47,282 nucleotides of DNA from Oscillospiraceae bacterium (GTDB lineage: Bacteria; Bacillota; Clostridia; UBA1381; UBA9506): positions 1-47,282 of the forward strand of contig SVKE01000003.1 in assembly GCA_015068615.1 (NCBI GenBank). The letters run 5' to 3'. The translations under genes and the position numbers were made by a program. Positions 42,188 to 47,282 of this stretch are shown one piece after another. A model generated the notes under the pieces. The model saw nothing but the letters and a program-made list of their open reading frames with translations, did not search any database and had not been told where the DNA came from. How positions within the stretch are numbered: position 1 is the stretch's first letter; each line of letters opens with the position of its first letter.

Positions 42188-45100
42188 TTACTGATAGGGA
42201 TAAACAATGGCAACCTTCGGTTGACCATTATTGGAATATAGCATCACTCTGTTTGATGCAACATCATACTCGTACAAATCGGTACTCTCCACCAGGGTCG
42301 GTGTAGCACCCTCCGTATCGCAATATATAATCTTGGGGAAGGCTGACTTCTGGTAGAGCTCCTCAAGACCGTTCAGAGTTGCCACCGTAAAGGTGTCCTT
42401 GCCAACGTTAGAAAGCGCACCGAACTGGTAACGGTAGTAGGCGATGTAGAATTGCGGCCAGCTACCGCCAACCGTGTACCAGGTATTAGACTTAGGAGCG
42501 GTGCCCGGTGTCGGCAGGGTCGTCCGGTCATAATCAAAGATACGCTCCACAGCCATGGCCTTTGAGCCCGTCACCTGATAACGCACCAGATCACCAAAGC
42601 CAATATCTGTTGTCTTACTGATATAGACGGCCTTTTCCTCATCTGTCAGAGCAGAAAGCGCACTCGCATTAACCTGATAAACATACTGTCCGCTGCCGAT
42701 ACAATCAGGCTTTTCCTGATACAGACGTCCTGTTTCTATCATGTCCAACGTGCCTTCAATATAGAAGGTGGCATCGGTCTGATTGATAACGTTGTATCCG
42801 CTGACCTTCATCACCACAGCATCGTCAACCACAGCGGTAGAAACCTTTTCCACCAGCAAAGTGGGTACATGCTCAGCGCTAATAATTGCACTTGCGTTGC
42901 CTTCGCCTATAATATTCTGACCGTTCTTAACAAAGCAGGCAGGATAGCCTTGCTCATCCGGCATGTAGGCCTGCAGATTCTGCGCTATGGAAGTATTATT
43001 GCCCGCGACACCCACAACAGTTGATATATAATACAGGGAGTCATAAGAGGAATCTGTCGTGTAAGCGCCGTTTACCATGGGAAGCACAAAGGTGGGGGTG
43101 TTATTTTTCGCAGGGCAAATCTGGTCTTGATAAAACCAGAAGGAAGAGGACGTCTGCGTATACAGGGCCGTGCCGATAAACTGATCCTTGTTAAAGCTTA
43201 TGCCCTCGGCCGATTCTGCCGTTGTCTCCACCAGCGTGTCAAGCGCCTTAATCTGTCCGGCGTCATTGAGCCTAAAGCGCAGCATAGAGAGCTCAAAGCG
43301 CTCTGTGCCGCGTGCGGCAACAATCATGTCTGCCAGCTCCTCGCGGCTCACTGAAATGCCATCCACAGTCACCTTTTCTGCAACATCATATTCATTCCAG
43401 GTATTATTTTGCGTGAACATACGGAAGGCCACACTGGGCGTAAGCCCGGTGCCGATGGCAGTCTTCTGAGAAAAAGCGATTGTCCATCCCTCCGGATTCC
43501 GCTCTATCCACAAAATTTCTCCCGCCTCGTCCACAAAGGCCTTCACGCTGTCTCCGGGTCGCGGCTCGAGCTCCCAGGTCGCATCCCTATAGAACCATGA
43601 AAGCGGATAGGTTGTGTCATCGACGGCGGCATCCTCGTCCGAAATAGCCGTCAGCGTTCCTGTAACCGGCTTGTCGTAAAGAATCATCCGGCAATTTTTG
43701 CCGTCCGGCGTAGAGAACAGCTTAATTACAGTATCCTTTGCAACCTTTTTAACAGATTGCGCATTACCTTCAGCATTTGTAACGGAAAGTGAGTCGCGCT
43801 CTAGCAGTATGCGCTCACCCTCTGTGTCCACGATGGTAAGCTCTACTTCATCTGAAAAAGCGCCTGCCACATAATGAACGGTATATTCTTCAATAAATAC
43901 GACATCATATACGCCGTTGCGATTGTTATCAAGCAGCCGCAGCTGGCCGTTTTTCAGCATTAAATCTGCCGCCGTGTAATGAGGATGTACCAGACCGTTC
44001 TTTATGACATGGAAATTATCCTCTAAGGTGTATCTTTCATCATCACCCTCAGCGTCCAAGGCGATGATGCGACCGCTGTTGATATCTGCCTCTGTTGAAA
44101 TGAGGCGCGAAGCAGGAAGCACAACCTCCTCATCGCGGCCGGTAAGCCAGACCAGCAGAATACGGTCAGGGTTGTCCTGTTCTGTGACGACAACTACATT
44201 TTTACCTATATAGGCATCCAGCGCGCCAGTCGGGTCGCTAAAGGCTTTGCCGCTGATTCTGGCAGCGTTTTTGCCCTGCTTTACATCGCCGTCTAAGTTG
44301 GTGATTCGGTTTTCCTCTACAACACCCTGCGTCAGCACAATGTTATGCCGGCGACGCAGCAAATCTGCATCTTCTTCAAAAACAAGGCGTCCCTCATGCG
44401 CGGCATACATATTAAAATCCGGTGCCAAAAGAGCGTTATAGAACACTTTGGCCGCATCGGCGCGGCTGATGGGCTCCTCCAGACTTTCGTAATCCACGCC
44501 GTCGAGCAAATCAAGCTCATCGGCCTGATTCAACATGAAGCTCACATTGTTATTAAACAGCTTCTGCACCACATCGTCATAGCCAATGGCGCGGAGCGTC
44601 ATGAACAGAAGCTCTGTTTTGGAAACATAGTCATCCGGACAGAAGGTGTCGTTATCATTGCCTGTCACAATGCCCAGATGATAGGCCGTCATAACATCCT
44701 GATAGTTCTTGTGGGTTGTCGGAATATCGCTAAAGGGCAGAGAGCCAGAAAAGCTGGCGTTGCCGCTAAGGGCCTTGACAACGGCCCTGGCCGCTTGGGC
44801 GCGGGTCAGCAGATGATCCACGCCGAAAATGCTGTCATTCACATTCTCCACAAGACCCAAGTAGGTGAGAAGGCTTAAAGGTCCCTCGTGCTTATGGCCC
44901 GACACATCATCACCAATTTCTAATGCATTCGGATCAGCAATGTAGCCGTAAACTTCAAGCTCCGCAATTACAAGGCTGTCTAAATGTCTCTTTTGCACGC
45001 GTACATAACGATACGGCGTTTTGGAGGTTATGGGAACCTCTATAGCCGCGCCAAATCCCGGATCATCATCACTCACGGCTACTATGTTCTCTGACACAGC

Positions 45101-45424
45101 AAAATCCGGAGTGTTGGAAAGCTTCAGCAGTATATTCGTCCTGGTTCCTAGCTGATCCACGTCAATACGGGATTGTATCACAACAGAGGAAATCCGATAT
45201 GCCTCTCCCAAATCCACCGTAACGGCTTCTCTTCCCGCCCATACGCTCCGTATATTTCCATCGACCATCATTGCTGGGGTGTAGGGGCTCATGCTTGCGG
45301 TGGCCGTACCAGGCTTGCCTAAAGCAAGATTTTCCCCTCTATCCTCTGCAGCATAGCCCGTGAGGACAGGAAGAGTCCCTATAATGAGTAATACACTAAG
45401 TAATAATGTAATCAGCTTTTTCAT
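42188..45424 (-). CDS. Large SLH-domain surface protein with discoidin-like domain
   Basis: A 1078-residue secreted protein. A Sec signal peptide (LITLLLSVLLIIGTLPVLTG, cleavage near residue 25) is followed by an F5/8 type C (discoidin/CBM32-like) domain at about 30-160 (NLALGKPGTATASM, VTVDLGEAYRISSVVI, YRYVRVQKRHLDSLVIAELEVYG written as separate blocks). SLH repeats occupy about 180-350 (LTRAQAARAVVKAL, NDTFCPDDYVSKTELLFMTL, ISRADAAKVFYNALL). The last 700 residues are not recognised. SLH domains bind pyruvylated wall polymers. Having both a wall anchor and a sugar-binding domain suggests an S-layer or adhesion role. Its start overlaps the upstream SLH gene by 4 bp. Confidence 0.85.
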   Translation of the reverse strand: MKKLITLLLSVLLIIGTLPVLTGYAAEDRGENLALGKPGTATASMSPYTPAMMVDGNIRSVWAGREAVTVDLGEAYRISSVVIQSRIDVDQLGTRTNILLKLSNTPDFAVSENIVAVSDDDPGFGAAIEVPITSKTPYRYVRVQKRHLDSLVIAELEVYGYIADPNALEIGDDVSGHKHEGPLSLLTYLGLVENVNDSIFGVDHLLTRAQAARAVVKALSGNASFSGSLPFSDIPTTHKNYQDVMTAYHLGIVTGNDNDTFCPDDYVSKTELLFMTLRAIGYDDVVQKLFNNNVSFMLNQADELDLLDGVDYESLEEPISRADAAKVFYNALLAPDFNMYAAHEGRLVFEEDADLLRRRHNIVLTQGVVEENRITNLDGDVKQGKNAARISGKAFSDPTGALDAYIGKNVVVVTEQDNPDRILLVWLTGRDEEVVLPASRLISTEADINSGRIIALDAEGDDERYTLEDNFHVIKNGLVHPHYTAADLMLKNGQLRLLDNNRNGVYDVVFIEEYTVHYVAGAFSDEVELTIVDTEGERILLERDSLSVTNAEGNAQSVKKVAKDTVIKLFSTPDGKNCRMILYDKPVTGTLTAISDEDAAVDDTTYPLSWFYRDATWELEPRPGDSVKAFVDEAGEILWIERNPEGWTIAFSQKTAIGTGLTPSVAFRMFTQNNTWNEYDVAEKVTVDGISVSREELADMIVAARGTERFELSMLRFRLNDAGQIKALDTLVETTAESAEGISFNKDQFIGTALYTQTSSSFWFYQDQICPAKNNTPTFVLPMVNGAYTTDSSYDSLYYISTVVGVAGNNTSIAQNLQAYMPDEQGYPACFVKNGQNIIGEGNASAIISAEHVPTLLVEKVSTAVVDDAVVMKVSGYNVINQTDATFYIEGTLDMIETGRLYQEKPDCIGSGQYVYQVNASALSALTDEEKAVYISKTTDIGFGDLVRYQVTGSKAMAVERIFDYDRTTLPTPGTAPKSNTWYTVGGSWPQFYIAYYRYQFGALSNVGKDTFTVATLNGLEELYQKSAFPKIIYCDTEGATPTLVESTDLYEYDVASNRVMLYSNNGQPKVAIVYPYQ

Positions 45425-47282
45425 TCGGCCTTCGCCTCCTTTTCGGTTCTTGCCGCATCCATCACATCGATAAACCTGCTGTAAATCGCAGCCGCCTGTG
45501 CACGGGTGGCCGTTTCCTTCGGGGCAAAGCTACCGTCTGGGAAGCCGGTGATAATGCCCATGCCGCCCAACACGCCGACTGCATCCTTAGCATAATCTGA
45601 AATGGAGGCCTCATCGGGGAAGCTGACAATGTTCTCAGCATTGACCGCACCATACTTTAAGAGCGCACGGTAAATGGTCACGGCCAGATCCTCTCGTGTC
45701 ATCGGTCTGCCGAGGCCGAATTCCGTTCTGGAAAGGCCGTTCACAAGACCGTTTGCCTTGGCCGATGTAATGTAAGGATAATACCAGGCGTCCATGGTGC
45801 AATCCAGATAACCGTTATAGGTCTGATTGGTGTCAAGTCTCAAGGACAGCACCAGCATTTTCACAGATTGCTCACGCGTCAGGAGCCCCTCAGGGTTAAA
45901 GGTGCCGTCGCCCTGTCCGGCAACCACGCCGCGGGCAACCAGCTTTTCTATGTCTGCCGCAGCCCACTCGTAGCCTGCAAGGTCAACAAAATCCGTTGCC
46001 GGTGCATCTGTCGTTCCCGGTGCAGAAGCCTGCGTGTCCTCTTCTGTCTCAGGAAGCGTCTGGGTTGGATCGCGCGGAATAGATGCCACGCTGCCTCTGT
46101 TGTTGCCGCGTCCGCTTTCAGGCCTGCTAGGACGTCCCAGTTCATTACTGTTATCATCGGGTGTATCCAGCTTTGTGATAATGTCTGCCACGACAGCATC
46201 CATACCACCTGCATACAGGGTTTTCACAGCACCGATATCATTTGAAAGCTTTTTCGAAATAGCAGTTACCGTATGCGTGGTGTCTAAGGTCTCAGCAGAA
46301 ATGCCCAGCTCGTCGCTGTAATCGTTAATGGCCCTCTCCTTCTCGGCAACCGTACCGTTTGCAATCAGGGAAAGTGCAATCGCGCGGTTATATGCCGCAA
46401 GCAGTGAGTCAGCGTCTGTCACGGCTATGCCGTCTAAGACACTTGGCAGCAGTTCTTCAAACTCTGCGCCGTTGTAATCCGGATTCTCAAATGCCGCCGG
46501 TATAGTAGCACCATGCGTTGCGATGGTTGCTGCAATGTCTGTCTCGGCAAGGCTTGCATCCACCACAAGGGCAGCCTCTGCAGCCGCTGCAATTGTGCCT
46601 GCTTTGCTCCAGTCTGTCAGATTAGGATTAAAGATACCCTCTGTAAAGCCCTCTTTTGCCAGCATAAAGCTTTCGCCGATGGTGCCCGTTTCTGCTTCTG
46701 CTGCTTGCAACTCATCCACAAAGGCACTACTGAAGAAGTCCTCATGGCTTTCTGCCAGCGTCAGGAAGTTGTCAGCTGTTACGCTTGCAAAATCTGCCAC
46801 CAGAGTGCTCATATCAACTATCTTTAGAACAAAGCTTTCGCCGGTTAAAGCGCCGGTATCGCTGATAAGGCCAATGGGATAATCCCCGGCTGGAGCCGAA
46901 TCCGGCATAGTGTAGCGGAGGCTGTAGCTCCAGGGCTCTCTCGCTTCTGCCGGTGCTTTTATGATTTGATAATCGTAAATATCCGCAGCGTCAAAATCTG
47001 CAAAGGAAGCACCCGGCTGTAAAATCACCATACCCAGCACGCCTGCGCTCACAGTACCGCTGACGGTAGCTGTCAAGCCCATCTGGTTGTAGCTGGCCGT
47101 ACCGGAGACTGCGCCTGTGTAAGCCGGTAACTTTGTGCCTTCCTCCATATCGCTAATATAGGCAGAAACACGCTGCCCATCAAGCAGGGCGGCTTCCCAT
47201 CTGCCTGCCGTTCCGTCTGTCACGGTAGCAAGCAGGTTGATGTTATTATAGGCGCCGGCAACAAGGGGTGTGCTATCTGTTG
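45421..47282 (-). CDS. SLH-domain surface protein (5' end beyond the window)
   Basis: The reading frame stays open to the right edge, so the N-terminus and any signal peptide are missing. At least 619 residues are visible. The middle is an Ala-rich, helical region with several tandem-like segments (AAEAALVVDASLAETDIAAT and similar), then a Ser/Pro/Arg-rich linker. Three SLH repeats close the protein (about the last 190 residues: FVDLAGYEWAAADIEKLV, GLLTREQSVKMLVLSL, RPMTREDLAVTIYRALLKYG, ETATRAQAAAIYSRFI). The stop overlaps the start of the next SLH gene (ATGA), so both are made from one mRNA. Confidence 0.85.
   Translation of the reverse strand, partial: TDSTPLVAGAYNNINLLATVTDGTAGRWEAALLDGQRVSAYISDMEEGTKLPAYTGAVSGTASYNQMGLTATVSGTVSAGVLGMVILQPGASFADFDAADIYDYQIIKAPAEAREPWSYSLRYTMPDSAPAGDYPIGLISDTGALTGESFVLKIVDMSTLVADFASVTADNFLTLAESHEDFFSSAFVDELQAAEAETGTIGESFMLAKEGFTEGIFNPNLTDWSKAGTIAAAAEAALVVDASLAETDIAATIATHGATIPAAFENPDYNGAEFEELLPSVLDGIAVTDADSLLAAYNRAIALSLIANGTVAEKERAINDYSDELGISAETLDTTHTVTAISKKLSNDIGAVKTLYAGGMDAVVADIITKLDTPDDNSNELGRPSRPESGRGNNRGSVASIPRDPTQTLPETEEDTQASAPGTTDAPATDFVDLAGYEWAAADIEKLVARGVVAGQGDGTFNPEGLLTREQSVKMLVLSLRLDTNQTYNGYLDCTMDAWYYPYITSAKANGLVNGLSRTEFGLGRPMTREDLAVTIYRALLKYGAVNAENIVSFPDEASISDYAKDAVGVLGGMGIITGFPDGSFAPKETATRAQAAAIYSRFIDVMDAARTEKEAKAE

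Overview
The window looks like chromosomal DNA of a low-to-medium GC Firmicute, most likely a Clostridia member (Oscillospirales-like). The basis is the sepF-ylmH-divIVA-ileS-lspA-rluD division/translation cluster, the lone Rex regulator, SLH-domain surface proteins, AGGAGG ribosome binding sites, frequent GTG/TTG starts, and many textbook TTGACA-N17-TATAAT promoters. It is mostly housekeeping DNA. Two AT-rich accessory islands (about 9.7-12.1 kb and 20.6-22.1 kb) and three families of short dispersed repeats interrupt it. No prophage, transposase or CRISPR array was seen.

Layout. 1-0.6 kb: start of a leftward tRNA-Ile/rRNA-type operon with two tandem strong promoters. 0.7-4.3 kb: degV-family lipid-binding protein, aspartokinase (with an internal start at codon 246 as in B. 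subtilis lysC), bactofilin, MntP. 4.7-8.0 kb: a processive family 2 glycosyltransferase and an ABC exporter, each broken by an apparent single-base loss. 8.2-12.0 kb (minus strand): MATE exporter, sdpR-sdpI-like pair with a palindromic operator, ECF sigma factor with membrane-anchored partner. 12.2-12.7 kb: five tRNA genes (Val-Asp-Phe-Gly, then Cys) on the minus strand. 13-16.4 kb: RHH-like protein and ClpB. 16.6-20.5 kb: aconitase, isocitrate dehydrogenase, Rex and tRNA-Arg in one line. 20.6-22.1 kb: a degenerate TPP riboswitch with no gene behind it, and a divergent XRE regulator/lipoprotein pair sharing twin operators. 22.1-24.6 kb: trmO and a multi-pass membrane protein. 24.7-30.8 kb: alaS-pgsA-small membrane protein-valS. 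31.1-32.9 kb: DUF1385 (YqhQ-like) and prmC. 33.1-41.5 kb: HlyD-like adaptor, yggS, sepF, ylmH, divIVA, ileS, lspA, rluD. 41.5-42 kb: DUF1836 regulator. 42.2-47.3 kb: two translationally coupled SLH surface proteins, the upstream one cut by the window edge.

How the genes work together. Aconitase and isocitrate dehydrogenase make 2-oxoglutarate for amino-acid synthesis and yield NAD(P)H; Rex, which reads NADH/NAD+, is immediately downstream. The alaS-valS and yggS-rluD blocks join translation, phospholipid synthesis, lipoprotein maturation and septum formation. The most unusual material lies between the genes: a roughly 260-bp repeat with terminal inverted repeats placed just after stop codons, a roughly 110-bp second repeat also behind genes, a 45-nt nearly identical tail behind two tRNA terminators, and the orphan TPP riboswitch. 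No clearly new multi-gene system was found; the repeats, the orphan riboswitch and the XRE/lipoprotein cassette are the best candidates for something undescribed.
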